Shown here: positions 33,404-44,006 of the stretch, piece by piece | Layout: the number at the start of each line of letters is the position of its first letter | Position numbering within the stretch: the stretch's first letter is position 1 | Origin: Capsicum annuum | Taxonomy: Eukaryota > Streptophyta > Magnoliopsida > Solanales > Solanaceae | Assembly: GCF_002878395.1 (NCBI RefSeq) | Contig: NC_061120.1 | Coordinates: forward strand, 97,644,648-97,708,647 | Direction: 5' to 3' | DNA length: 64,000 nucleotides | Notes under the pieces: model-generated | Told to the model about the DNA's origin: nothing | Databases searched by the model: none | What the model saw: the letters and a program-made list of their open reading frames with translations, nothing else | Position numbers and translations under genes: made by a program

Positions 33404-35177
33404 GAGTAAATTCCCTAAATAGTTACCTATATTTGAAAAATTGCCTAGTAATATCACTTTTGTTTCTTTTAGGACCAAAATATCACCCAACTATTCATAT
33501 TTTCCTCAAAATATACTTGACATAATACCAACATCCTTCCTTTTCTCCTAATAGTATGCCACGACATTATTCCTTTTTAATAATGATTTTTTTGTAATTT
33601 TTAAACCACCTAAATTTTTTACCACTCAATTCACTCTAATAATCTGCCTAATTAGGTGGTTATAAGAGACTATCTATTCAAAATTTTGCCTAAAGAAAAA
33701 AAAATCTCCTTCTCTAAACATTTCCCCCTAACGATCTTTCTCCCAACGAGTAGAGCATGAATCGACGCGCCTCCTCCATGGAAGCTACTTAGGCCAGTCT
33801 TCCTGTGCATATCACGCAGCCTAAGGACCCTCCCGTGGAGAATTGACCACCAATGGAACCAATTGAAAAAAGGAACTTGTTCCATAACTCTTACTATTGG
33901 TCCTAGCTTGAGCATTAGCTCCAATTCTCCTACTGTAATGGCGAGACAGACCACACATAATAGCAAACCAGTTGTCATCTTTATAGCCTTTGACTATTAT
34001 GACGTGATGGCGGATGAATGCAGATGTACGGTGGTTGAGAAATTCACAATGGACAGACCCAAAATAGAAGTTATCAAAGCAAAATTCATTTAAAAAACAC
34101 CATTGAAGTTTGTACAAAAAATATATGAGCAAGTGAATGATAAGACCAACATAGATGCACAAAAACACAACAATAATGCTACCGCACAAATTGTTAATGC
34201 TGAGACAAAAGATGGTGGTTTTATCCCGTAACAGAAGAAACAGACAAAAGGATACAACACAACAATAGAGTTTTTAGCAAAAGAAGACACATAATGTGTC
34301 TAAATAAGTGCTTCACATAACTAACAAAAGATACTAATACATAATCCCTATATTTTACTAGAGTTTCTTTTTTTTTTCTTCTGCAAAACTAGATAATCTG
34401 TCATGACTTCTCTTTCAAAATAGCTTTCTCTCCTTGCTATCTCTTTGTTATAAAAGAAGGTCAATCTAACAAATTTAGCATATACACCTCCCTGAGCCAA
34501 CAATAGAGAAAAACAAAACAACTAAGCAATGAAACTAATGGGAAAAAACATAACTTGGCAATAAAATTAATGGAAAAAATTAATTAAGAACTCATTACCT
34601 GATTCTAGTTGACTGCTTCGTTAAGTTCAAATTCATTTGTAAATCCACCCACATTTTTGGATGATAAAATTTAGATAGTTCCAAAAATCATGATTTTAAG
34701 TATTCATATTATTTCACAGTTTACACTTCAAAGATTAAAAAAAGATTGAATTTTACCTTGTGGCAATCTCTTTGGTCGACATCAAAGGTATATAGCTATT
34801 CGGGATATAATTTATTAATTTATTCCTTGAAGAACTAAAGGAACCCACATTTTCCTCGAAGAACTAAAATATTTCATATTAGAATTTACCTCAGAACCCT
34901 AGAAAACTTTTTTTGATTAGACAATTTTTACCTCTTTGTAATCTTCTTTTCACATATAAAAGATTAGAGTGGTTTAAAAAGTTAAAAATATTATTATTAA
35001 AAAAGAAAAATATGACATGGCATCCTATTAGGAGAGAGAAGGATGTTGGTATTATGTCAAGTATATTTTGAGGAAAAGAATTAGGAATAGTTGGATGATA
35101 TTGTGGTCCTAAAAAAATAAAAAGTAATATTACTAGGTAATTTCTTAAACATGGATGACTATTTACTGAATTTACTC
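33404..35177. mobile_element. Mutator-like element carrying a DUF4283-like fragment
   Basis: A perfect 9-bp duplication, ACATCCAAA (33395-33403 and 35178-35186), flanks a 1774-bp element. The ends are GAGTAAATTCCCTAAATAG and, on the complement, GAGTAAATTCAGTAAATAG. Arms of about 150 bp share TAGTAATATCAC/TAGTAATATTAC and CAAAATATACTTGACATAAT. The TIRs resemble those of 17213-19887. The interior has a less AT-rich block (33720-34290) with a protein-like + strand frame and no transposase. Confidence 0.9.
33938..34290 (+). pseudogene. DUF4283-like fragment inside a Mutator-like element
   Basis: The + strand frame from 33938 reads MARQTTHNSKPVVIF, then YYDVMADECRCTVVEKFTMD, then RPKIEVIKAKF, and meets a TAA at 34091. 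The frame continues after it to the ETKDGGFIP block near 34210. The pattern C-x-TVVxKF, RP-x-IE-x-I and a following F resembles the start of DUF4283, found in plant LINE ORF1 and related nucleic-acid-binding proteins. Only the first part of the domain is present. I infer that the surrounding element captured it. Function of this piece is unlikely. Confidence 0.5.
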
Positions 35178-35189
35178 ACATCCAAATTA

Positions 35190-35718
35190 CAAACTAAAGA
35201 GAACCTAACCAATAGACCACCTCACAAAAGAGTGTATAAAAGTCAACCCTCAGAAACAATCAAAAAGAAAACTAACTACTCATCCTATGAATAAAACATC
35301 TACGTCCATATGCTCTTTTTGAAGTATTATTCTCTAATCTATCTAGAACATCTCTCTTGATTTGTGTTGCTATATTAGTCGGCTACAGATGAACTCCTCT
35401 AAATAATTTCCAGTTCCTAGTTCTCCAAACATTATAGTATGCTACTTTATAAATTGCTACCAATATCTGCTTCTGAAAGTTGTTGCATCTCTTTTCTTTG
35501 ACATTATCATGTAATCAAACTAAGCCCAATAATCCTCTCCATCCTGTTTTCACCTCATTGAACCAATCATACAATAAATAAATGATAGACAATATCTTGA
35601 ACCTGTTTAACACTTAAACAACAACATTGATTATCCACAGGGACATTCATCTTCTGCATCCTATACTTTGTAAGGAGTTGATTCTGCACTGCTAACTAAA
35701 CAAGGAATCTGTGTTTTG
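35190..35718 (-). pseudogene. L1-type LINE C-terminal region
   Basis: Read on the minus strand from 35718, the sequence gives PKHRFLV, LAVQNQLLTKYRMQKM and a downstream VAIYKVAYYNVWRTRNWKLF block. These resemble the zf-RVT region (RF..WLA..RLLT..R...) and the IW..RN..F motif near the end of plant L1 ORF2. It begins exactly at the Ty3/gypsy insertion site, continuing the fragment at 46887-47471. Confidence 0.75.
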
Positions 35719-35723
35719 GTTTA

Positions 35724-38700
35724 TGTAATGATCCTTCGGGTCATTTTCTATATTACTTTTTATTTTTGCTGTTAGAGCTTTTTCATATCTTCCCCAAGTC
35801 ATTTATGACTTGTTGGAGCTGACAGTTCAGTTATCGAGGAGTTTATTTAGTTTTTAGAGTCAATTCTCTGTTTAAAAGTCTTTGCTGGTTCCAAATAGCC
35901 ATCGGACAAAAAAATTAGTAAAATAATCTCGAACACAAATTTTGACTATGCCAACAGTTTTGGAATATCAAATTTAGTCTAGTTAGACCTTTGGTTTAGG
36001 TCTCAATGCACCCAAAGCTCATTTTGACCTATTGGTCGGAAAGTTAAAAATTTGAAAATATAGGTGTAGGACCCATATTTGGTTAAAATAACTTCAGATT
36101 GAAAATTCAACTTCGCCATTGCATTCGAAACGTTAAATTTAGTATGGTTACATAGTTCATTTATGTATATAAAATTTTGAATAAATCTTGAGGCATTAGC
36201 AAAAACTTAGAAATTTTCCAACTTTCACTGTCAGCTGTGCTGACAACAAGTATTGCGATCATATAAGGGAGGATGGCGATCTTTATACCTGATCCCGCAC
36301 TCAAGTAGTGCAATTTCACTCCATGTTGTTACTATGATTACCTGTTATAGGTATAAAATGACCCCTTATATCACGTTTTTGTCATTTTCCACTCATTCTT
36401 GAGAGCCAAGAACCATAAAAAGTGTGATAACTTAGAATGGAGTCGTGGGGGTGGCTTGGGATCTTGATAAACATATATTTTTATGAATCTTTGGATTTAA
36501 GATAAGAATCCTTTAAATTCATGTTTGAATTTCTTGTATTTTTTTACCAAAGCCTCAAATCCTTTAGGGCTTAATTTAGCCCCAAACTTAGCTTGGTTGT
36601 CATCCTTTTTTTAGGGGGGGGGGGGTTGATTCTATGATCTTGATTTCATATTGGGTTGGTCTTTAAAATATGATTTTTCATAAGTGGGACCCACATGTAG
36701 TTTTGGGATAATTTGTGAATCCAAAGCACAATGGTGCAATATGGGTATCGATGTTCTCATATTGATGAGTAAAATGCATTTTTGATAGCTTGGCATCTTA
36801 AAAAGGCTTCCTAGAAGAGAAAAAAAATGAAGGTTTAGAGAATTGTTGAGCATTCTTCGGCGTTAAGGTAGGTTAGGTTTAACTCTTGTTAGATTGAGCT
36901 ACTTCGTATTATATTTATGATATTATATTAGATTGGGAGGGGTTTTAGGTATTAGTTTGATGAATTTCAAGACTTAGGGTTAGTTGATCCATTTAGGCTA
37001 GTTTGATATCGCAAGCTTGACACTTAGCTTATTTCATTGTGCCTATTAGATTGAGAGGGGTTTTAGGTGTTAGTTTAATGAATTTCAAGACTTAGGGTTA
37101 GTTGAGACGTTTAGGCTAGTTTGACATTGTAAACTTGACACTTACCTTATTTCATTGTGCCTTGAGGTGAATTTGACCTTATTTCTCATGCTTGGCATGA
37201 GAATAGTTTAGACTACTCAAAGTAGGCATAGTTAACCTAGTTACTCATGTTTAGGCTAATTTCTATATTAGGGCTATCAAGGCTTGTTGACATCTAAAAG
37301 CAGAATTAGATACTTTAGGCGTAGCTTTGGGGTAGAAATTGCCTAAAAGAAAACTCATGGATTAGAAGTGGATTCTTAATCCACTTAATGTTATGATATA
37401 TGGTATCTTTGGTAAACCTTTATGCTTATTAGACTCTTGGAGAGGCATATGGATAAAAAAATGGCTAAATCTTGATACTTAATGGTTATGTTAGTTAATA
37501 TGAGGGTTAAAGCCCATTGGTTATACTATTAGTTACTTTATTGGTGATGCTAATTATGATAAGGATTATGTATGAATATACCCAATTTGAGTTCGGAGGA
37601 TGATTATGGTTTTATTGATTATAGTTACCGATTCAAGTTTGGGTATTGATTATATTACCAGTTCAAGTTTGGGTATTAATTATAATTATTGGTTCAAGTC
37701 TGAGTATTGACTATATTATCGGTTCGAGTTTGGCTATCGACTATATTTATTGGTTCAAGTTTGGACATTGATATTACCGGTTCAAGTCCAAATATGCCTA
37801 GTATAATATGGTGATGAACTTATAATATGTTTGATGATATCAGAATGTAAAATTGAAAGTAATGGCTTGACTAAGTCAAAAAATAAGGTAATGATCATAA
37901 TTTGACATGACATAAGTGGAATCTAGTAGAAACATGACTAGTTACTAATGATGAGTTAGTTATAAATTATGACTAGTGGATAAGTGATGATAAGGTTGTT
38001 AGGTATCAAAAAATATGGAATAATGGTCAAATGATGATGAAGCTTTGTTATAATATCGAATAGTTGTTTTTCTCTTCTATTGAGTGTACTCTCCAGTAGT
38101 ATGGGATGATGTGATGAGTTCTTTACTTTTTGCACCAGAGCCAATTTCGTACGTATGTTTGCATGTGTTTGATTCTTTATGTTCTGTTGTCATTATTATT
38201 TTGGTTTATGTATTAATAATGCATAGTGATGATGGAGATAATTCAGGTTTGATTTTGTACCTTGACTTAGTTATGATTATCTTGCATTATATTGTTTTTA
38301 TATCATGATTTATCTTACTCGGCCGATGATGCCTACTGAGTACCCATTATTTTGGTACTCATACTACACTTCTGTGCATTTTTTGTGCAGATCTGAGTAC
38401 TAGCTGTTGCCATTGACCATTTTTCATATAGAGTTGATCTTTTAGAAATAGGGTGAGCTCTTGGAATTTTGAGTTGCCCATTTCGATCTATCTTATTGGT
38501 ACTCAGTCTTTTGTATCGATACAGATGTATTGACTATATTCTAAGTCTTTAGGTTGTATTATTGACATTAGATGCTCTTGTATCGGCTTTACCAAGTTGT
38601 GGGTTTGGTATTTTGTGATGAATGTTTATTTATTAAGAATACTTTATTACTTATGACTTGTGTTTATTAAATTTGGCCTATAGTGTGCATTTTTTTATCG

Positions 38701-38796
38701 AATTAACCCATTACGTTAGCTCTAGGTTATGGCATTGGCTTACCTACTGGTGGGATTTAGTAGGTGTCATCATGACTTATAAATTGGGTCGTGACA
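35724..38796 (+). repeat. 5' LTR of the Tekay-type element
   Basis: 3073 bp, TG...CA ends. It contains a 118-bp tandem duplication (36928-37163) absent from the 3' LTR and a run of short repeats (37610-37800) around GGTTCAAGTTTGG. The CCTACTGAGTACC block near 38328 is shared with the solo LTR at 5988-8858. Confidence 0.92.
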
Positions 38797-38799
38797 AAT

Positions 38800-38812
38800 T
38801 AGTATCATAGCC
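38800..38812 (+). other. Primer-binding site (tRNA-Met-like), mutated
   Basis: TAGTATCATAGCC, three bases after the 5' LTR, differs from the common TGGTATCAGAGCC at two positions. Both changes replace G, in line with general decay of this copy. Confidence 0.75.
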
Positions 38813-39003
38813 TAGGTTTTACCGATATTGTTGGTACAAGATTAAGTGTCTAGTAGAGTCCTGTGGATTGGAATATTAATGTTTGTTTTCTATCTTAAGA
38901 AGGCTATGAGATATTATTAGGAGTTCTTTACTTCTTTCACTCACATCGTGCAAGAGTCTGAGTTGGTTTGTAGAAGCATTACTTTGACTTTACTATTTCA
39001 CAG

Positions 39004-40560
39004 ATGACAGGACATGTGCTACTGCTACACGAGATGAGGGTCCTGAGACCGAGCCTAGGGATTATTCTTTTATTTGTGGATGATCTAGAGATCGTGAACA
39101 ACCTCGTGATGTATCCCTAGCTAGGGGCCAGGATAGGCTGCCTTCCTCAGACCCTATTCCTACACCTAAGCTAGAGATTCTTCTACCACAACTAGCGGTG
39201 GTCTAGGGACCAGCCTAGGCTCCATTAGGTTTTATTCCTTCCTTATTGCTCAGAGATATATTGGTTCAACTGTTGGGTTTAGTTATTAGTTTATTGTTTG
39301 ATGGTGTATAGTCTATTGATTAGAGTGGTATTGAGGTAGAGGCATAGCCTGTAGTTGTGGCTCTCAGAATTGAGGTTTCTCCTGTACAACTAGTTATTCA
39401 TCCATTAGATGCTCACCTAGTGGTTACCCAACTTGCTATGTGTTCTGAGGAATAGAAGATGTTAAGTAGGTTCTTGAGATTGGCTCTACCTAGATTTTCT
39501 AATGCCTCAGATAGCCTTCATGGTTTAGGCCTTGTTGAGAATCGCGTTATGGATTACACTATATTTTAGTTGGACTTGTTTGCCCGTCATTGGTGAAGAG
39601 GTTGTCTAAATTCTAGGCCAGCTGGGTTTTCTCCCTTGTCATGGACTCAATTTTTTGAGGTTCTGAGAGAAATATATGCCTCGCAACATCGATCGAGGGA
39701 TTATTTCTCTAGATTGGTGCAGGGCTCCATGGTAGTGGTCGAGTGTGGGGCTCATTTTTACAAGTTGGCTAGGCATGCAACATCTATTCTGGACACTGAT
39801 TAATCGAGAGTTTATTTCTTTGTTAGAAGGTTAAGACTCCCTATTTGTATGGCTACTCAGAGTTTGGTCGCTGCAGGTAGGTCTTTTGTTGAGGTTTCAG
39901 ATGATGCCCAATTAATGAATGAGATGCAAGTGAGTCCCAAGGGGGCAATGATAAGAGGGGTAGATATCAAGGTAGTTTCAGTAGAAGCCATAGTAGTTCC
40001 TATTTAAGAAGTAGTGTTTTCATAGTAGGTATTCTCCACGTCCATCCTATCAGTCTCAAGTTTGTCCCAGTCAATCAGTTCAAGTTGCTCTTCAGATTAC
40101 TAAGGGGGTAAGTCTAGTACCAGTGATCACCCATTAGGGCAGTGGTCAGTCATCGAGGGGTTCTTTCTCTAATTATTCTGTCATCGAGGGGTTCTTCCTC
40201 TGGTTATTATTGTCATGGTGATTATTCAGGGTTATCTGATCTGTTAGTTCTAGTTCAACTCAGGAGCCTGTTATACTTGTAGAGCTCCTTGTCACTTTTT
40301 TGTGAGTTCCCTTATCGTGGGGCGATGGTTATTTCAGCCTAGGGTGCTTTCTCTATTAGAGTAGTTTTTCCATCGAGTAGATATGGTTCTCATGGTCGTA
40401 GGGTAGTTCTCAGAGGGATCGAGGATATTTTTCGACAGGCAGGATAGGAGATTGATTAGGTGCCCATCCATGTGGCAGACATGGTCAGTTATATGGAGTA
40501 CCTACTAGGCCCGAGGATGAGACTTCGAATGTTGTTCTTACAGGTATAATTTTGATATAT
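39004..40560 (+). pseudogene. Tekay-type gag, degenerate
   Basis: Fragments in several frames include MLSRFLRLALPRFSNAS near 39460, a SRPAGFSPLSWTQFFEVLRE block near 39620, and AAGRSFVEVSDDAQ near 39870. A CCHC-like zinc knuckle remnant, CYTCRAPCHFF, lies near 40270. Gag forms the particle core and packages RNA. Stops such as TAG within otherwise aligned blocks make it non-functional. Confidence 0.8.
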
Positions 40561-41665
40561 CGCCAGCCGACCCTTGCTTTATTTGATCTAGGATCTATTT
40601 ATTCTTATATTTCTACTTATTAAGCACCACAGTTGGAGTTGTTTAGTGATTTATTATCGGTGTCATTGCATGTATCCACTCTCGTAGGTAATTTATTAGT
40701 AGTGGATGGAGTATTTAGATCATGTTTTATAATAGTTAATGATGTTGATACTTGTGCTGATGTTATTATTCTGGATATATTAGATTTTAATGTGATTTTG
40801 GGCATGGACTAGTTATACCACTATCAACAGTCATGGTTTATTTTTCCAAGATTGTTACCTTAGCCATGATCGGCATACCCCCAATCGTGTGGAAGGGAGC
40901 TATTAGCCATGAGCCAATATGGATTATCTCTTATATGTACACTAGTAGACTTATTTAAAGGGGTTATGAGTCTTATCTCACTTATATTTGTGATACTAGT
41001 GTGGAGAGTCCATCGTTTGACTCTGTTCCTATTGTTTGTGAGTTTTCTAATGTGTTCCCTACCGACTTGCCTGGTATTTCCCCTATTTGTGAGATTAAGT
41101 TTTCCAGTGATCTCAATCTTGGCACCCAACCTATTTCTTTGGCACCTTACTGTATGGCTCCTACTAAGCTTAAGGAGCTAAATTCTCAGCTTCAAGATCT
41201 TCTTGGTAAGGGTTTTATTAGATCGAGTGTTTTCTTGGGGAGCTCCTGTATTGTTTGTGAAAGAAAAAGGATGGTTCCATGCGTATGTGCATTGATTGTA
41301 GGCAGCTTAATAAGGTGAAGGTGAAGAACCGTTATTCTATGCATAGCATTGATGATTTGTTTGAATAGCATTGATGATTTATTTAACCATCTTCACGGTA
41401 AAATCATGTTTTCTAAGATTAATTTGAGGTCTGGTTACCATCAGTTGAGGATTCAAGGTGGGGATGTCCCAAAGATAGCTTTTAGGACCCATTATAGTTA
41501 TTATGAGTTCTTAGTTATGTCTTTTCGGTTGACTAATACCCCAACCACATTCATGGATTTGATGAACTGCATATTCAGGCCTTATTTGGATTCCTTCATG
41601 ATCGTGTTCATTGATGACATCCTTGTGTATTTGAGGAGTAGTAAGGAGCATGCACAATATTGAGG
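40520..41665 (+). pseudogene. Tekay-type protease and reverse transcriptase, degenerate
   Basis: ILDFNVILGMD at about 40780 marks the end of the aspartic protease. DTSVESPSFDSVPIVCEFSN and FPTDLPGISP (about 40990-41080) open the RT linker. MAPTKLKELNSQLQDLLGKG and the RT core [20 protein letters not shown] at 41415-41475 follow. The catalytic motif is FIDDILVY near 41610. One RT region change reads KINLRSG where relatives have KIDLRSG, losing the first catalytic Asp. Frameshifts occur near 41250 and 41360. Confidence 0.88.
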
Positions 41666-41669
41666 ATTA

Positions 41670-42420
41670 TGCTCCAGACTTTGAGGGATCATTTTCTATT
41701 TTCCAAGTTCTCCAAGTGTGAGTTTTGACTCCAATCGGTGACATTTATTGGACATGTGGTGTCTAATGAAGGTATTATGATCGACCCTACCTAGATTGAG
41801 GCAATTCGTGATTGGGCTAGACCCACATCTTCGAATGAGATTTGTAGCTTCATTAGTTTGGCTGGTTATTATAGATGTTTCGTTGAGGGTTTTGCTACTA
41901 TTTCAGCCCCTATAACCAGATTGACTCAAAAGAAAGTTACTTTTTGATGGTCCGAGGAGTGTGAGTCGAGCTTCAAAATGCCTAAGGACTTTATTACTTC
42001 ATCTCTTGTGTTAGCTATTCCTATTTACAATATTCACCCTATTTTGTGATGCTTCTAGTGTTAGCCTAGGTTGTGTGTTGATACAACATGGTTATGTTAT
42101 TGCATATGTTTCTAGATAGCTTAAGGTGTATGAATGCTACTACCTCACTCATGATTTATAGTTGGTGGCACTAGTTTTTGCACTTAAGATTTGGAGGCAT
42201 TATTTCTATAGTGTGCATAGTAAGAATTTCACTAATCATCATAGTATTTAGCATCTTATGACCTAGAGGGAGTTCAATGCTCGACAGCGTAGATGGATGG
42301 AGTAGCTTAAGGACTATGATATTTCCATCTTGTATCATTTGGGCAAGGGAAATGTGGTAGCAGATGCCTTGAGTCGGAAGGCAGTGAGTATGGGTAGCTT
42401 GGCTTGTATTTCAGTTTCTC
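41670..42420 (+). pseudogene. Tekay-type RNase H region, degenerate
   Basis: In pieces, the + strand gives the FIGHVVSNEGI-like block near 41745 and GYVIAYVSR near 42095. FALKIWRHYFY lies near 42178-42210 and the NVVADALSRKAVSMGSLA end of RNase H near 42350-42405. Several TAG stops stand where relatives have CAG or TGG. The domain degrades RNA during reverse transcription in active relatives. Confidence 0.82.
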
Positions 42421-42689
42421 AGAGGCCATTGGCACGAGACATTTAGTCCTTAGCAAATTTGATAGTTTGTCTTAATATTTTAAATCCTAAGAGGATACTT
42501 GCTAGCATTGAGGTGAGGTCTTCTCTATTTGAGCGAATTTAGGATTTTTAATTTAAGGATGGTTAGCTTCGTTTCCTTCGTGACCAGGTGTTGAATGGTG
42601 AGTCTGAAAGGAACACTATTGATTCTGAGGGGATTTTAAGTTTTTAAGGTATATTTGTGTTCCTCAGATTGATGATTTAGTTTAGTCGA

Positions 42690-43964
42690 TTTTACATGAT
42701 ACTCATAACTCCATATATTTTATTCACCTGATACATCTAAAATGTATAGAGATTTGAGGCAACACTATTGGTAGAGTGGTATAAAGAGAGATGTGCCATA
42801 CTATGTAGCTCGTTACTTATGTTGTTAACAAGTAAAGGCCAAGCATCAGCTACCAGGTGAATTATCTCAAAGGTTGCCCATTAATGAGTGGAAATGAGAA
42901 CGGATTACTATGGATTTTGTTAGTGATTTACCTCATACTTCATATGGTTTGGATGGTATTTGGGTTATTATGAACTATTTGACCAATTCAGCATATTTTA
43001 TTCCTATTTAGATAACTTTCAGTGCTAAGAGATTAGCCCATATCTATGTTTGGGAGATAGTTCGGTTGCATTGGGTGCCTATTTCTATCATTTTAGATTG
43101 TGGTTCGGTGTTCACTTTGAGGTTTTTGAGAGTATTTTAGGAGGAGTTAGGAACTTAGGTGGATCTTAATACAGCCTTTCATCGACAAATCGATAGTCAG
43201 TTCGAGTAGACTATCAGGTGCTCGAGGATATGCTCCGAGCCTGCATTATGGATTTTGGGGGCCAGTGGGATCAAAACTTATCCTTGGTAGAGTTTTCATA
43301 CAAAAACAGTTACCATTTGACCATTGAGATGACACCTTTTGAGGTTTCATATGGTAGGAGATATCGTTCTCCGGTTGGATAGTTTGAGAATTTTGAGATA
43401 AGGCCCTGTGGTACCGATTTACTTTAAGAGTCGTTGGATAGTGTCAGGGTGCTTCAAAATAGGTTAAGAGTGGCTCAGAGTATGAAGAAGGCCTATGTAG
43501 AACGTAGGCTTCATTCCTTGAGATTTGGATTTGCTGACTATGTGTTCCTCCGTGTATCGCCTATAAAAAGTGTGATGAGGTTTGGGAGAAAGGGTAAGCT
43601 CAGTCCGAGGTATATTAACCCTTTTGAGATTCTCCACACAGTTGGTGAGGTAGCTTATGAGTTAGCTTTACCTCTAAATTTTTCTTCCATTCATCCAAAT
43701 TTCCATGTCTCTATGTTGCGACGGTACATTCCTAACTCGTTGCATATGCTTGGATGAGATTTACTCCAGTTGGATGAGCGTTTGACCTTTATAGGGGAAC
43801 CAGTGCTCATTTTGGCTTATGATGTTAGGCAATTGGACTCTCAAGAGATTCGTTTAGTAAAGGTTCAGTGGAGACACCTTCTAGGCGAGGAGACCACTTG
43901 GGATATCAAGAGCGAGATGCAGGCCCAGTATCCTCACCCGTTTGAGACTTCAGGTATTTTCTAA
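42690..43964 (+). pseudogene. Tekay-type integrase and chromodomain-like C-terminus
   Basis: KMYRDLRQHYW near 42740 and RYLCCQQVKAKHQLPGEL near 42810 are the zinc-binding region. WERITMDFVSDLPHTSYGLD near 42895 holds the first catalytic Asp. The C-terminal part, open at 43434-43757, includes LSPRYINPFEILHTVGEVAY and IHPNFHVSMLRRYIP. After a stop, 43770-43964 carries IRLVKVQWRHLLGEETTWDI, the chromodomain-like end expected in this lineage. Internal stops disable the enzyme. Confidence 0.88.
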
Positions 43965-44006
43965 TCTTTAAATTTTAGGGACAAAAGTTCCTTTAGTACT
44001 GGATAT

